Origin: Paenibacillus sp. G2S3
Lineage (GTDB): Bacteria; Bacillota; Bacilli; Paenibacillales; Paenibacillaceae
Direction of reading: 5' to 3'
Length of the DNA: 64,000 nt
Assembly (NCBI RefSeq): GCF_030123105.1
Contig: NZ_CP126095.1
Span: 4,030,001 to 4,094,000 of the forward strand
This document shows positions 7,348 through 16,395 of the stretch, piece by piece. Each line of letters starts with the position of its first letter. The stretch's first letter is position 1. Made by a program: the position numbers and the translations under genes. The notes below the pieces were generated by a model. The model saw nothing but the letters and a program-made list of their open reading frames with translations. It searched no databases and was not told where the DNA came from.

Positions 7348-8535
7348 TCAGCTCTGCGGCTCATCATAACTTGCTGGAGAACTTTTTTTATTTCCTATAA
7401 CCAATTGAACGATAATCTGAAGCACGATGATAACGGCCAAACCATAGAATGCTTGAACGAAGCTGCCCATTGCATCGTGGAGCCAGCCAATGGCTAACGG
7501 ACCAAGCGCACCGAGAATATAGCCACCAGATTGGGTCATAGCGGACCAGCTACTGGCTTCCTGAGCATTGTTTGTTTCATCAATGGGCAACATCAGTGCA
7601 ATTGGGAACAGTCCACCCGCTCCAATACCGAGCGGAATCGCCGCCAGCCAGGGGCTAACCGATATGTTCAGCATCAGGACACCCATCAACTCCAATGACG
7701 CACACCCGACAAGCCAGAATACACGTTTTTGGTATCGGTGTACAAGCATAGGAATGAACAACGTAGAAGGCAGCGATATCAATGTGAATAAGGTTTGAAT
7801 GTTGCCGGCCGTCTCTTGACTATACCCCTGGCTTTGGATTGCTGGTGCAAGCCAAGCCGTCAACGAATAGAAGATCGCTGCCATCAGCCCGAAGAATAAT
7901 GTCAGCACCCAGGCACGCTTGTTGTTCACCGGAAGTGGTGCATTAAGTACACTCGAAATTTTACCGGATTGTCGATCTATGCGCGCAGACCAGGCTAATC
8001 TCAACCAGATCGGCAATGCAATGGCTGCGAGTAATGCCCATAAAGCCAACGAGCCTCTCCACGAACCACCCAGCATATGCTGAAGTGGAACCGATAGTCC
8101 CACACTAATGCTAGCCCCCATCACCATCGCTGTAGAGTAGATACCGACCATGGCTGCCACTCGGTCAGGGAAGTACTGTTTAATGAAGCTGGACAACAGC
8201 GGCCCTGCCAATGCAATCCCTACACCGGACAGAAAAGAAGTGAACATCATCAAAGGAGTTGTACCAATAAACCATCGTAATCCCGTACCTAACCCAATAA
8301 GAATTAAAGCCAGAGCAATTGCGCCCTCATTTCCCCACTTTCTACTTAATCTTACGGAGAACGGAGCAAATATGCCCATGCATAATACCGGAAGTGTGGT
8401 TAACAGACTGGCGGTAATCCCGTTTATACCCAGATCATTCTGTATGGTGCTCATTAGAGGAGAAATGGATGTAATGGGTGGTCGCAAATTCAGTGAAGCT
8501 AGGATAAGCGCCAAGACGATATAAAAAAGTTTCAT
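7348..8535 (-). CDS. CynX/NimT-type MFS transporter
   Basis: A 395-aa, twelve-helix integral membrane protein with the CynX/YeaN pattern (LRPPITSISPLM at the N-terminus, GGLFPIALMLPI in the second half). Members export or import small organic molecules such as cyanate or 2-nitroimidazole; the substrate here is unknown. GAGGTGATC lies 4 nt before the ATG at 8535. It is divergent from the LysR gene at 8704, which probably controls it. The pair sits inside the array but looks like ordinary chromosomal content. Confidence 0.85.
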   Translation of the reverse strand: MKLFYIVLALILASLNLRPPITSISPLMSTIQNDLGINGITASLLTTLPVLCMGIFAPFSVRLSRKWGNEGAIALALILIGLGTGLRWFIGTTPLMMFTSFLSGVGIALAGPLLSSFIKQYFPDRVAAMVGIYSTAMVMGASISVGLSVPLQHMLGGSWRGSLALWALLAAIALPIWLRLAWSARIDRQSGKISSVLNAPLPVNNKRAWVLTLFFGLMAAIFYSLTAWLAPAIQSQGYSQETAGNIQTLFTLISLPSTLFIPMLVHRYQKRVFWLVGCASLELMGVLMLNISVSPWLAAIPLGIGAGGLFPIALMLPIDETNNAQEASSWSAMTQSGGYILGALGPLAIGWLHDAMGSFVQAFYGLAVIIVLQIIVQLVIGNKKSSPASYDEPQS

Positions 8536-8703
8536 TATGGATCACCTCATGGTAGTAGTATCGTTGCATTCACTCATGATCCAATTTGTTAACGACAGAT
8601 CGTTGGGTGGTGCACGATTAAGTATAGAATCTTTAGAATGATTGAACAATACTATAGTTTCTATTAAAATGATTACTAAAACCAATGATTAGAGGGTATT
8701 CAT

Positions 8704-9579
8704 ATGGAGATTCGTCAGATGGAAAACTTCATTGCTGTGTGTGAGGAGCTTCATTTTACACGAGCAGCTGAGAAACTTGGCATATCTCAACCTACGTTGA
8801 GTCAACAAATACGCGCGCTCGAGGATGAACTCGGTGTTCCCTTATTTGACCGAGTCGGCAAAAAGATTGTGATGACCCAGGCAGGAAATCTGTTTCTGGA
8901 GCACTGTGTACAGATGATGCGGCATTTACAGAATACCCAGGATGCGTTAGCTGAATTCCGCAATGATCAACGAGGAAGGTTAGTAATTGGTGTTCTCCCT
9001 TCCGATCTGGACTATCGGCTCACCCCATTGCTCGTGAATTTTCATGTGCGATTCCCCAAGGTGCAACTTAAGGTTATCTCTTCGATCTACGTCTTGAATC
9101 AAGTGCTGGATAATGAAGTAGACATCGGGATCGAGATCACGTCTGCTCCTGATGATCGGCTTGTACGCATTCCTTTGTGCAGTGAAGAATATGTACTCGT
9201 CGTTTCCGAGAATCATGATTGGGCTGAACGAAGCACGATTGGAATCCAAGAACTGCGTAATATCCAAACTGTGATGTTCCCCGAAGGATTTACAGGCAGA
9301 GAACTGGTTGATGGCTATTGCCGTAAATATGGATTCAGTTTAAATACGATCATGGAGACCAGTTCGGCTACTTCCATTATTAGCTTAGTTAAAGCCAACG
9401 TCGGAGGAACATTGCTGCCTTATCGTCTGATCCAAGCGATGAATGAACCAACACTACGCTGCATCCGAATTACAGACGATCCGCCATACCGTCATTTTGA
9501 GATCATTCATCGATCCGACCGTTTTCTAACAAAATCGGCCAAGGCATTTATTGAGAAAACTATCGAGTATTTCAATTAA
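8704..9579 (+). CDS. LysR family transcriptional regulator
   Basis: A 291-aa LTTR. The N-terminal winged helix (MENFIAVCEELHFTRAAEKLGISQPTLS) is followed by a substrate-binding domain of CynR type. It is divergent from the CynX-type transporter with a 168-bp shared region, the classical LTTR arrangement, so it likely activates the transporter in response to its substrate. The ATG at 8704 follows an AGAGG-like ribosome site in AGAGGGTATTCAT. No defects are seen. Confidence 0.88.
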   Translation: MEIRQMENFIAVCEELHFTRAAEKLGISQPTLSQQIRALEDELGVPLFDRVGKKIVMTQAGNLFLEHCVQMMRHLQNTQDALAEFRNDQRGRLVIGVLPSDLDYRLTPLLVNFHVRFPKVQLKVISSIYVLNQVLDNEVDIGIEITSAPDDRLVRIPLCSEEYVLVVSENHDWAERSTIGIQELRNIQTVMFPEGFTGRELVDGYCRKYGFSLNTIMETSSATSIISLVKANVGGTLLPYRLIQAMNEPTLRCIRITDDPPYRHFEIIHRSDRFLTKSAKAFIEKTIEYFN

Positions 9580-9728
9580 GGGTGAGTTGAGATGGAGAGA
9601 AGTTACTAAGGAAACCGCATAATGCATGACAGAAATGTCATTGCGGATTCTATTGTAAGATTCGCTTCTGCTGCCAGAAGTAGAGTATAGTAGGAGTGGT
9701 TAAAAATATATCCCAGGAGGCTACAGTC

Positions 9729-10130
9729 ATGTCACAGGAGATCTGGATTAACCTTCCAGTCAAAGATGTTGAGAGATCAACTGCCTTTTTCAATGAGATT
9801 GGATTCCATGCAGTGAGCGTTGGTAACGAGAGAGCCAAGCTTGACATAGGTCAAACAACGATTCTGCTGTTCCCGGATGCGGCGTTTGAGAAATTTACAG
9901 GTTCAAAAATCGCAGAAACTTCCCATAGCGCAGAAGTAATATTTTCCATTGGCGCTGAAAGCAGAGAAGAAGTAGATACCTTTATTCAAAAAGTTGAGTC
10001 TGCTGGTGGAAATATCTTTAGCAAGCCGAGTGAAAATGACGGCTGGATGTACGGCGCAGGATTTGCCGATCTGGACGGTCACCGCTGGAACCTGCTGTAC
10101 ATGGATGAGAGCAAAATGCCGAAACGCTAA
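9729..10130 (+). CDS. VOC family (glyoxalase/bleomycin resistance) protein
   Basis: A 133-aa vicinal-oxygen-chelate fold protein (IWINLPVKDVERSTAFFNEIGF at the N-terminus and GAGFADLDGHRWNLLYMD at the end). This type includes PhnB-like and lactoylglutathione-lyase-like proteins that bind a metal and a small molecule. The ATG at 9729 follows AGGAGG by 8 nt; an upstream ATG is not needed. It is co-directional with the LysR gene and followed by a clear terminator. No repeat separates it from the LysR gene. Confidence 0.85.
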   Translation: MSQEIWINLPVKDVERSTAFFNEIGFHAVSVGNERAKLDIGQTTILLFPDAAFEKFTGSKIAETSHSAEVIFSIGAESREEVDTFIQKVESAGGNIFSKPSENDGWMYGAGFADLDGHRWNLLYMDESKMPKR

Positions 10131-10139
10131 TATGAAAAT

Positions 10140-10174
10140 GCAGGTCACCTACTTAAGGTTACCTGCGTTTTTTT
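10140..10174 (+). terminator. Rho-independent terminator
   Basis: GCAGGT...ACCTGC stem followed by seven T, just after the VOC gene. Confidence 0.85.
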
Positions 10175-10260
10175 ACATCCCCTGTAATCTCATATCTGTA
10201 ATTCAAATCAAAATCGTTGCTTAGAAGGAAAAATTCGTGGGTTAAACTTATACAAATCAC

Positions 10261-10293
10261 TTGGACTAGCCTATCGTATCCCATTACTTCAAT
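10261..10293 (-). repeat. Junction 12: single repeat copy
   Basis: TTGGACTAGCC...CCCATTACTTCAA, downstream of the GNAT gene at 10305. It closes the transporter/LysR/VOC stretch on its right side. Confidence 0.65.
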
Positions 10294-10304
10294 AAAGATG
10301 TGCT

Positions 10305-10799
10305 TTAAAAGTAATCGGGGATATCAAGTACTATGGAGTCGATATCATTTTCTTTTGAGTAATACATACAAACACTGTCTTTATATTTTTGAAACTCATT
10401 AGGTAGTACAATAAAACCCAATTCTTTGTAAAATTCTATCCCAATATCACTATAAAGGAAAAAGTTGTTACACTTTTCTTCCTGTTCAAGTTTATTTATC
10501 GTTTCTTTGACCAATAAAGAAGCATATCCTTTTTTTCTTAAATATAAAGGGGTAGCAATTGAACCAATCCCTTTTACATTTTGGTCATTAGAAAGATTTA
10601 GTTCATATACGATGAGGGAGCTTAATAGTTGCTTTGTATCTGTTGCTTCAAGAACGTACCACTTTCCCTTTTTATACTTTTTGGAAGCTCGGCACATAGT
10701 TATATATTCTTCATATGGCAGATTATCTCCCCAAACATCATAGCCCATCTTATAAATTTCGATCATTTCCTCTTTTGTTGCTTCCCTAATTTTTTTCAA
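10305..10799 (-). CDS. GNAT family N-acetyltransferase
   Basis: A 164-aa GNAT enzyme with the central GIGSIATPLYLRKKGYAS acetyl-CoA loop and the C-terminal IEFYKELGF. The start is TTG at 10799, preceded by AGGAGAGG at good distance. The substrate is unknown. It is a single-gene cassette between junctions 12 and 13, with no homology by eye to the other GNAT cassettes beyond the fold. Confidence 0.8.
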   Translation of the reverse strand: MKKIREATKEEMIEIYKMGYDVWGDNLPYEEYITMCRASKKYKKGKWYVLEATDTKQLLSSLIVYELNLSNDQNVKGIGSIATPLYLRKKGYASLLVKETINKLEQEEKCNNFFLYSDIGIEFYKELGFIVLPNEFQKYKDSVCMYYSKENDIDSIVLDIPDYF

Positions 10800-10870
10800 A
10801 GTACCTCTCCTTTTGTTTTATGCGGTTATAGATTCTTTTCGACAATAAGCTTATCTAGATATATATTTTT

Positions 10871-10898
10871 CTGAAGCTAAACTGCCCGTTTACTTAAA
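10871..10898 (-). repeat. Junction 13: single repeat copy
   Basis: AGCTAAACTGCCCGTTTACTTAAA, immediately beyond the fabZ-like gene stop codon. Confidence 0.75.
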
Positions 10899-10900
10899 AT

Positions 10901-11329
10901 CTAAATCGAACTGAATGCAAACATTATTTCAGATTCACATACCAATTCATTGTTAACCGTAGCTACGCCCTTTCCTTTGACGATTTGTCCCTTGGTTCGA
11001 ATTACATCAAATACAAGAAGGAGTTGGTCTCCTGGTTTTACTTGTCGTTTGAAACGACAACTATCAATCCCAGTCAGTAAGCCTATTTTATGATTGTTGC
11101 TCTCAACGTTCGACATAGCGATTCCACCGACCTGTGCCAGTGCTTCTACAATTAAGACTCCAGGCATTACGGGATAGTCAGGGAAATGACCTAGAAAATA
11201 AGGTTCATTAATGGTTACATTTTTAATTCCAACAGCTCTTTTCCCCTCATTAATCTCCAATATTCTATCGACCAAGAGAAATGGATTTCGATGAGGAATA
11301 ATCTCTTTAATTCTTTCAATATCAAACAT
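10901..11329 (-). CDS. fabZ: 3-hydroxyacyl-[ACP] dehydratase FabZ-like
   Basis: A 142-aa hot-dog fold enzyme. [20 protein letters not shown] holds the catalytic His and Glu of FabZ. It dehydrates 3-hydroxyacyl-ACP in fatty acid elongation. The gene stands alone between repeat junctions rather than in a fab or wall-synthesis operon, so it is probably an extra copy carried as cassette cargo; the chromosomal fabZ is expected elsewhere. The frame is intact and full length, with GGGAGGC just upstream of the ATG at 11329. Confidence 0.88.
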   Translation of the reverse strand: MFDIERIKEIIPHRNPFLLVDRILEINEGKRAVGIKNVTINEPYFLGHFPDYPVMPGVLIVEALAQVGGIAMSNVESNNHKIGLLTGIDSCRFKRQVKPGDQLLLVFDVIRTKGQIVKGKGVATVNNELVCESEIMFAFSSI

Positions 11330-11558
11330 GGATTTGCCTCCCTAATGAGTTTATTGACATCTATGACTCCGCTACGAACTCCTTTACTTTAATCTAGTCT
11401 ATCTTCTTCATGCTTTCTCCAATCTCTTCTGAAATATCGAACACTTCTAATCTATTCTATACCTGGTGCTAGAGAGAATGATTGCGTATTTAAATGTAAA
11501 GTTCAATTCTCACCTACCCATATTCTGAGCATTCTTTTGACTTGTAATTCGGTAATCA
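11330..11558. other. Intergenic stretch with a possible gene remnant
   Basis: No intact gene. On the minus strand near 11390-11450 a short frame ends LEVFDISEEIGESMKKID then TAG, with no start codon. It could be the 3' tail of a lost cassette gene. The assignment is weak. Confidence 0.3.
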
Positions 11559-11646
11559 GTTCATACTATCCTTCCAGTTTGTTGAACAAATAAAATACGA
11601 CTGCTGAAGCAACCGCTATTCCAATAACATTACCTGTTAGCTCAAC
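11559..11646 (-). repeat. Junction 14: two copies plus hairpin (class I)
   Basis: Copies at 11559-11587 and 11619-11646 surround ACTGCTGAAGCAACCGCTATT, as in junctions 2 and 8. The second copy reads CTAAC-AGGTAAT-GTTA on the minus strand. Confidence 0.75.
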
Positions 11647-12538
11647 GAGTCATTTTAGGATATATCTCGCTAGGTGGTCTGCTCAATCGAGTGTCCAGTT
11701 TGTAATATTTTGTTACCCAGTGGTTTAATGACTTTTCTTTGAAACCAAGACTCTTATACAGTTTTACTGCAGGATTGCCTTTCACAACCCCGAGTGTCAC
11801 GATTTCCCCACCCCTTCGCCCAATTTCATTTACCAGAAATGAAATAAAAGCTCTGCCGTATCCTCGTGATTGAAGATCTGGACGAACGGATACATGACTA
11901 AGTTCAAACCCGTCAATAATTCCGACTGCCGCTATTTCACCCTCGATAAGCATCACGAATCTATTGTTTCTATCCTCGGTGAATCTCATCCGCTCCGTTT
12001 CGTTAGGAGGATAATAGTAAGACGGAAGAATCCCCGCGCGTTCATGCATTTCGTAAAAAGCTATTTCGCAAATGTTATGGCATATTACATAATCATCATC
12101 TTCGTATTGCCTTACAGTAATATTAATTTCAGGAAGAGGTACACCTTCACGCTCCATGATAAAGGATGAATAACTTATGTAATAACCATGCTTATATAAA
12201 AATTGCAGAGAACAACGGTCCCCATCTTTACAGAAACCTATCGAACGTTCAACAGCTACGTTTTGAGAAAGTATTTTATCCACCTTTGCCATAAGTGCGG
12301 CACCAATGCCCATTCTTCTGTATTCTTCGTTAACAAATATCGTCGTCAACACTCTTCTCTTAAAATCATCAAAAGAGAGAAAAGCTACCGTTAAGTCGTT
12401 GTAACGAGCAACAAATATACCTTCTGAGAGCATTTTGTTACTCTGTTGAAACACATTAAACTGTTCATTTTTACACAACATGGCTATGATTGAAGCTGCG
12501 TCCCTTTCGGGTTTATAGGGTTCAATTATTAGTTCCAT
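11642..12538 (-). CDS. Tandem GNAT acetyltransferase
   Basis: About 298 aa with two GNAT modules. The first shows FVNEEYRRMGIGAALM and LYKHGY; the second shows SVRPDLQSRGYGRAFI and KLYKSLGF. Double-GNAT proteins of this length include aminoglycoside- and mycothiol-type acetyltransferases, but the substrate cannot be told. Start ATG at 12538 is preferred over the ATG 6 nt upstream because AAGGTGA then sits at normal distance. The stop TGA lies within junction 14. No repeat separates it from the methyltransferase gene upstream. Confidence 0.8.
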   Translation of the reverse strand: MELIIEPYKPERDAASIIAMLCKNEQFNVFQQSNKMLSEGIFVARYNDLTVAFLSFDDFKRRVLTTIFVNEEYRRMGIGAALMAKVDKILSQNVAVERSIGFCKDGDRCSLQFLYKHGYYISYSSFIMEREGVPLPEINITVRQYEDDDYVICHNICEIAFYEMHERAGILPSYYYPPNETERMRFTEDRNNRFVMLIEGEIAAVGIIDGFELSHVSVRPDLQSRGYGRAFISFLVNEIGRRGGEIVTLGVVKGNPAVKLYKSLGFKEKSLNHWVTKYYKLDTRLSRPPSEIYPKMTR

Positions 12539-12670
12539 CGGCATTCACCTTTCAAATATAATCGACGCTCTCAAGATTATGTAATGTCGATTAAACATGT
12601 TCTTGTAATCTGACATCGGGGGACATATATCGGTATGAATGCGAAAAGCATGCTAAAACTTAGGATCACT

Positions 12671-12698
12671 AAAAACCCCCTCGACCTGAGGGGATTTT
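12671..12698 (-). terminator. Rho-independent terminator
   Basis: CCCCTC/GAGGGG stem with a T-run on the minus strand, following the methyltransferase gene at 12725. Confidence 0.8.
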
Positions 12699-12724
12699 CT
12701 CTATTGCAACGCATTACGTCTCTC

Positions 12725-13471
12725 CTAACATTTTCTACAAACGCTAATGATAGATGAAGATGACGGAGAGAACGGCGTTTTATCCCATTCAGCATATTGA
12801 TGTTCGACGTGAAAGCCATGACGGTTTAATAAAGAATGCAGCGTAGCATTATCCGTGAACCGACAAGCAATTCGGGAAGTCGTTCGCTTATCCCCCCAAT
12901 CACGCTTCGTGACCCAATGCATGATATGCTGGCTAGCATCGTAACATTGTGTGCCTGATACCTTGACGTTATTCCCATCCTTATCAATAAAGGATCCCCA
13001 TTCCGTCTCCTCTTGGTCGGATAAATCCGTTCCCTCCGGATTACGGGTCTCGAATGCAAAGATTCCATCGGGTTGTAAATGCTTGTGAACGGTAGTAAGT
13101 AAATCGATTTGATCTTGATCACTTAAGAATGCCTGAAATGCATTACCAGTCAAATAAATCATCGAAAATCGCTTGTCCAATTCAAAGGTACGGGCATCGC
13201 CTTCCATAAAAGTAACAGTCAACCCTTTCGCCTTCAATCGCGCATATGCGAGCATCGCTGAAGAGATATCTACACCGGTCATCGTTATGCCGGCTTTCGA
13301 CAGGGGTATCGTTGTTAAGCCTGTACCACAAGCAAGTTCTAACACTTCCCCAGGATTCGATCTAGCAAGCTCAAGATAGAACTGATATTTATCCATTTCA
13401 CCGTCAAATTCAAGATCGTAATTTACAGGATCTTGATATTCTTCTAGATTGCTATGTTCAATCAACGCCAT
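12725..13471 (-). CDS. Class I SAM-dependent methyltransferase
   Basis: About 248 aa, Rossmann-type methyltransferase. VLELACGTGLTTIPLSKAG is the SAM-binding motif I and VDISSAMLAYAR motif II. The substrate is unknown; small-molecule methyltransferases of this type are common. A purine-rich AAAGGGGG lies just before the ATG at 13471, so the TTG at 13465 is an equally good start. It has its own terminator and no repeat on its downstream side, unlike most genes nearby. Confidence 0.8.
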   Translation of the reverse strand: MALIEHSNLEEYQDPVNYDLEFDGEMDKYQFYLELARSNPGEVLELACGTGLTTIPLSKAGITMTGVDISSAMLAYARLKAKGLTVTFMEGDARTFELDKRFSMIYLTGNAFQAFLSDQDQIDLLTTVHKHLQPDGIFAFETRNPEGTDLSDQEETEWGSFIDKDGNNVKVSGTQCYDASQHIMHWVTKRDWGDKRTTSRIACRFTDNATLHSLLNRHGFHVEHQYAEWDKTPFSPSSSSIISVCRKC

Positions 13472-13655
13472 GCCCCCTTTCAATATGGAAAAATATGTGC
13501 TTATATAGACGCTGAAAAGATAATCCAATTGTAAGCCTATCGACGACGATTGAGCTTAACAGTAATATTTTACTATTTATTTGATAATTCATTTGGTAAT
13601 ACATAGTTATAATCAATTTTTATCGAACCTTACATAACTACTTTTTAAGTCGTCA

Positions 13656-13751
13656 AGCACTATGCACCCCGTTACTTCAACGAACAAAGGCAACCAATCC
13701 TGTGGCCGGTTGCCTTTGTGACTTATTGAACTAACGCCTCCGTGTGCTCAA
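13656..13751 (-). repeat. Junction 15: two copies plus hairpin (class III)
   Basis: Copies at 13656-13681 and 13722-13751 flank a strong CAAAGGCAACC/GGTTGCCTTTG hairpin (13685-13718). Confidence 0.8.
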
Positions 13752-13771
13752 CAGCAATAATCTGTAACTCT

Positions 13772-14119
13772 TTATTTCTCCCAAAGTTCAATCAGTCGAC
13801 CTTCAGGATCTTCAATCCAAACAAACTTTCCAAATTCACTAATCTCTTTTTTCTTTGCAAGTGGTACACCAATGTGTTCAAGATGCTTAATAGTCTCGTC
13901 TAGATCATGTACTTGGAAATTTAACATCACTTGTTGTTCAGTTGGAAAATAATTGTCATCCTCGGTAAAGAAAGAAAAGATAGTCTCGTTTCCTAATTGG
14001 GGTTTTATCACAGTCCCATTCCAGTTATCTATTTCAATCTTCAAGACCTCACTGTACCATTTTTTTATAACCTCAAGATTCTTAGTTCTCCAAAATATTC
14101 CTCCAAAACCTTTTATCAT
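13772..14119 (-). CDS. VOC family protein
   Basis: A 115-aa single-domain VOC protein. GIFWRTKNLEVIKKWYSEVL is the first beta-alpha-beta unit and FVWIEDPEGRLIELWE the typical C-terminal metal-site strand with Glu. It may be a resistance-type or lyase-like protein; no substrate can be named. GGAGATAAATACG precedes the ATG at 14119. It is a single-gene cassette between junctions 15 and 16. Confidence 0.82.
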   Translation of the reverse strand: MIKGFGGIFWRTKNLEVIKKWYSEVLKIEIDNWNGTVIKPQLGNETIFSFFTEDDNYFPTEQQVMLNFQVHDLDETIKHLEHIGVPLAKKKEISEFGKFVWIEDPEGRLIELWEK

Positions 14120-14198
14120 CGTATTTATCTCCTGTCTGTTATAAATTCTTTAGCTATCCGTTCACATTAGATATTCGAGATTTAAATTTAAGTTCCTT

Positions 14199-14282
14199 TT
14201 CAACTATCTTGCCCATTAATAGAACAAAAAAAATCTGCTGCCGTTGCAAACACTATTCCACTATTGTTCCGTTAGTGCAATG
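14199..14282 (-). repeat. Junction 16: two copies, class I middle
   Basis: Copies at 14199-14226 and 14257-14282 surround CTGCTGCCGTTGCAAACACTATTCC, a diverged form of the class I middle. The following gene (14426) is on the opposite strand. Confidence 0.7.
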
Positions 14283-14425
14283 AGTCTGCGAGATAAAACA
14301 GATGATATATGGAAGATTTTAGGTAGATTGATTCATAGAAAAATGGTACATTATTTTGGGATAAATAACGCAAGTCGGGATAAATGTTTAAACTCATATT
14401 ATTTATATTGGGGGATGGTACCGGC

Positions 14426-15238
14426 ATGGACAAGAATTCTGTTTATAGAACAAATATTATAGGTGCTGGCGAGGTTGGTAGCGCTATCTCAGTCGATATG
14501 GACAAGAATGTTATTCATGAAACTAACAGCTTATTTTGGGATACAAAAGGAAATGATATTTTAGGAGCAACCTCACTTCCTTTATATGGAGCATTTCTCT
14601 CAGAAGAAAAATGCCAACTTTTTGGCGATGTTTCAGGAAAAAAGATGCTAGAGATAGGCTGTGGAAGCGGTCAATCTTTACAGTATCACGGGGAACGCAA
14701 AGCATCTGAACTCTGGGGTATGGATCTATCAGAAAACCAAATCGAGAAGACAGGGCAATATTTGAAGTCGTGTGGACTTTCAGCAAAATTAATCTGTTCT
14801 CCCATGGAAGAAAAATGTGGCATACCAGAGGATTATTTTGACTTTGTTTATTCGATTTATGCCATAGGCTGGACAACCGACCTTGAGGGTACTTTTAGCA
14901 GGATTGCTTCTTACCTAAAAAAAGACGGCGTATTTATTTTCAGTTGGTCTCACCCTATACACAAATGTGTTGTTGCAGAAAATGATATGCTTATTTTTAA
15001 AAAATGTTATTTCGATGAATCTTGGTATACAGTAACTCTTGACGAAAGTACGCTAACCTTATCTGACCGTAAACTATCAACCTATGTGAATGCGCTCTCA
15101 AAAGCGGGGTTTGTCATTGAAGAAATGATTGAGCAATCTGATGATGAACTTATGCAATCGCGGGGCGATAACGACGATTTTGCAAAAAAAGCAAAGATGC
15201 TTCCTGTAACTTTTGTAATCAAAGCAAGAAAACTATAG
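14426..15238 (+). CDS. Class I SAM-dependent methyltransferase
   Basis: About 270 aa. MLEIGCGSGQSLQYHG is motif I and MDLSENQIEKTGQYL motif II; the C-terminal part fits the Methyltransf_11 type. ATG at 14426 has GGGGGA about 10 nt upstream; the ATG at 14498 (MDKNVIHETN) is an alternative that fits the family N-terminus better but has a poorer ribosome site. This is the main gene in the array read from the plus strand, against the common orientation, so the unit may be inverted. Confidence 0.8.
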   Translation: MDKNSVYRTNIIGAGEVGSAISVDMDKNVIHETNSLFWDTKGNDILGATSLPLYGAFLSEEKCQLFGDVSGKKMLEIGCGSGQSLQYHGERKASELWGMDLSENQIEKTGQYLKSCGLSAKLICSPMEEKCGIPEDYFDFVYSIYAIGWTTDLEGTFSRIASYLKKDGVFIFSWSHPIHKCVVAENDMLIFKKCYFDESWYTVTLDESTLTLSDRKLSTYVNALSKAGFVIEEMIEQSDDELMQSRGDNDDFAKKAKMLPVTFVIKARKL

Positions 15239-15243
15239 TAAGT

Positions 15244-15343
15244 AGTTGAAGATAACTGCCCTTTAGTTAAACAAAGGCAGCCGATCATGTTGACTGAACG
15301 GCTGCCTTATCGTATTTGAGCTAACTTGTCCCGTTAGCTTAAT
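15244..15343 (-). repeat. Junction 17: two copies plus hairpin (class III)
   Basis: Copies at 15244-15271 and 15313-15343 flank an AAAGGCAGCCG/CGGCTGCCTT hairpin (15273-15308). The second copy is a near-perfect 10-bp inverted repeat (TTGAGCTAAC, 7 nt, GTTAGCTTAA). Confidence 0.85.
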
Positions 15344-15355
15344 GACAAGCTATCG

Positions 15356-15811
15356 TTACTTAATCTTTCGCATTGCACCTAGAACAATATTGTATCCGTC
15401 AGGATCAAGGATATGGGCATTCTTAAATTCCCAATCGCCGTGTGCTCCCGTAAACGGTTCGATTCCGATATTGCCACCATTCACACGCACTTCTTCGACA
15501 AATTGGTCTAGTTCCTCCCAACCGATGCGCAGGAAAGTATCCCAGCCGTAGTCAGGACCTATCCATTCTGTAGGATAATTCAGGCGCTTTGCAGAGACGA
15601 CATTTGGTTTTACATCCTCGCTTGAAATAGCTTGCTGAAGTATGAAACACATGTCATCGCGTTCCGTATGTCCCCAATCATCCACAGAACATCCGAGGCA
15701 ATCACGGTAATAGGACTGCGATTTCTGCAGGTCGGAAACTAGACGAACCTGAATTGGTTTTCCCAGTGTTACTCTGGACTTTGCTTTCTTTTCGATTACT
15801 TCTTCACTCAC
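15356..15811 (-). CDS. VOC family protein
   Basis: A 151-aa VOC protein (KPIQVRLVSDLQKSQSYYRDCLG and NAHILDPDGYNIVLG). GTG at 15811 is chosen because GGGAGG sits 7 nt upstream; the longer frame would begin inside that site. It is followed upstream by the monooxygenase-like gene without a clear repeat, so these two may form one unit or may have lost a junction. Confidence 0.8.
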   Translation of the reverse strand: MSEEVIEKKAKSRVTLGKPIQVRLVSDLQKSQSYYRDCLGCSVDDWGHTERDDMCFILQQAISSEDVKPNVVSAKRLNYPTEWIGPDYGWDTFLRIGWEELDQFVEEVRVNGGNIGIEPFTGAHGDWEFKNAHILDPDGYNIVLGAMRKIK

Positions 15812-15901
15812 ACAAATCCCTCCCATTTTTTTGGTAGAATCATGTAAAATCTTTCGTCCCGATTACCTGTTTTTTAGACAAGTCACTCTTTAAATCATTT
15901 A

Positions 15902-16246
15902 TTAATTTATCTTTTTGTTTGTTAAATCAGTTCTCCACTCATCTGTCGGTGTAAGATAGCTAATAATTCTTTCATCGATTAAATCCACAAGTTGATGCTC
16001 ATATGTTTTTCTATAAGGTTTAGGAAGTTCTTCTTTTAACCAACTTTCCTTTGTTCCTTTCCAGATTTCAAAAAGTGTAACCTCATTTGAATTATCAATA
16101 TCCTCTGAAAGAATGGCACTTACAAAAGCTGATTCATGTTCCAAGGCTCGCATATTAGCAGATAATAATTCTTTGAATTCTTCCTTTTTCCCATTTTTAA
16201 CTTTAAATCTTATATAAAGTATTACGTTTTCTTTATTATTACTCAT
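15902..16246 (-). CDS. Antibiotic biosynthesis monooxygenase (ABM) family protein
   Basis: A 114-aa ferredoxin-like dimer fold protein. ILYIRFKVKNGKKEEFKELL and EVTLFEIWKGTKESW match the ABM/YgiN pattern. Such proteins may be quinone or heme-linked oxygenases, but many have no known activity. GGAGG lies 7 nt upstream of the ATG at 16246. Only a very weak repeat-like sequence (CCCGATTACCTG near 15857) lies between it and the VOC gene. Confidence 0.78.
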   Translation of the reverse strand: MSNNKENVILYIRFKVKNGKKEEFKELLSANMRALEHESAFVSAILSEDIDNSNEVTLFEIWKGTKESWLKEELPKPYRKTYEHQLVDLIDERIISYLTPTDEWRTDLTNKKIN

Positions 16247-16335
16247 AAATATCCTCCAACTGAATAAGTTTAGCCTTAAAATCTATGTATCATATCATCT
16301 AGTAGACGTTAATCAAAGTACGATCACCAATGCCC

Positions 16336-16363
16336 TTTGCACTATACTCCCCGTTAGTTTAAC
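16336..16363 (-). repeat. Junction 18: single repeat copy
   Basis: TTTGCACTATACTCCCCGTTAG then TTTAAC, downstream of the VOC gene at 16396. Confidence 0.75.
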
Positions 16364-16395
16364 AATCTAATTCTCTGCACGCCATGACCGCTTAT

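Noticed and set aside
8980..9267. Long antisense frames inside real genes, such as this one within the LysR gene
   Set aside because: They are shadows of the true gene in another frame, with no ribosome site or family match.
14283..14425. A plus-strand frame from ATG 14281 (MSLRDKTDDIW)
   Set aside because: It overlaps the methyltransferase gene start in another frame, has no ribosome site and no family character.
15827..15901. A possible repeat between the VOC and monooxygenase genes
   Set aside because: Only CCCGATTACCTG resembles the core; too weak to list as a junction.
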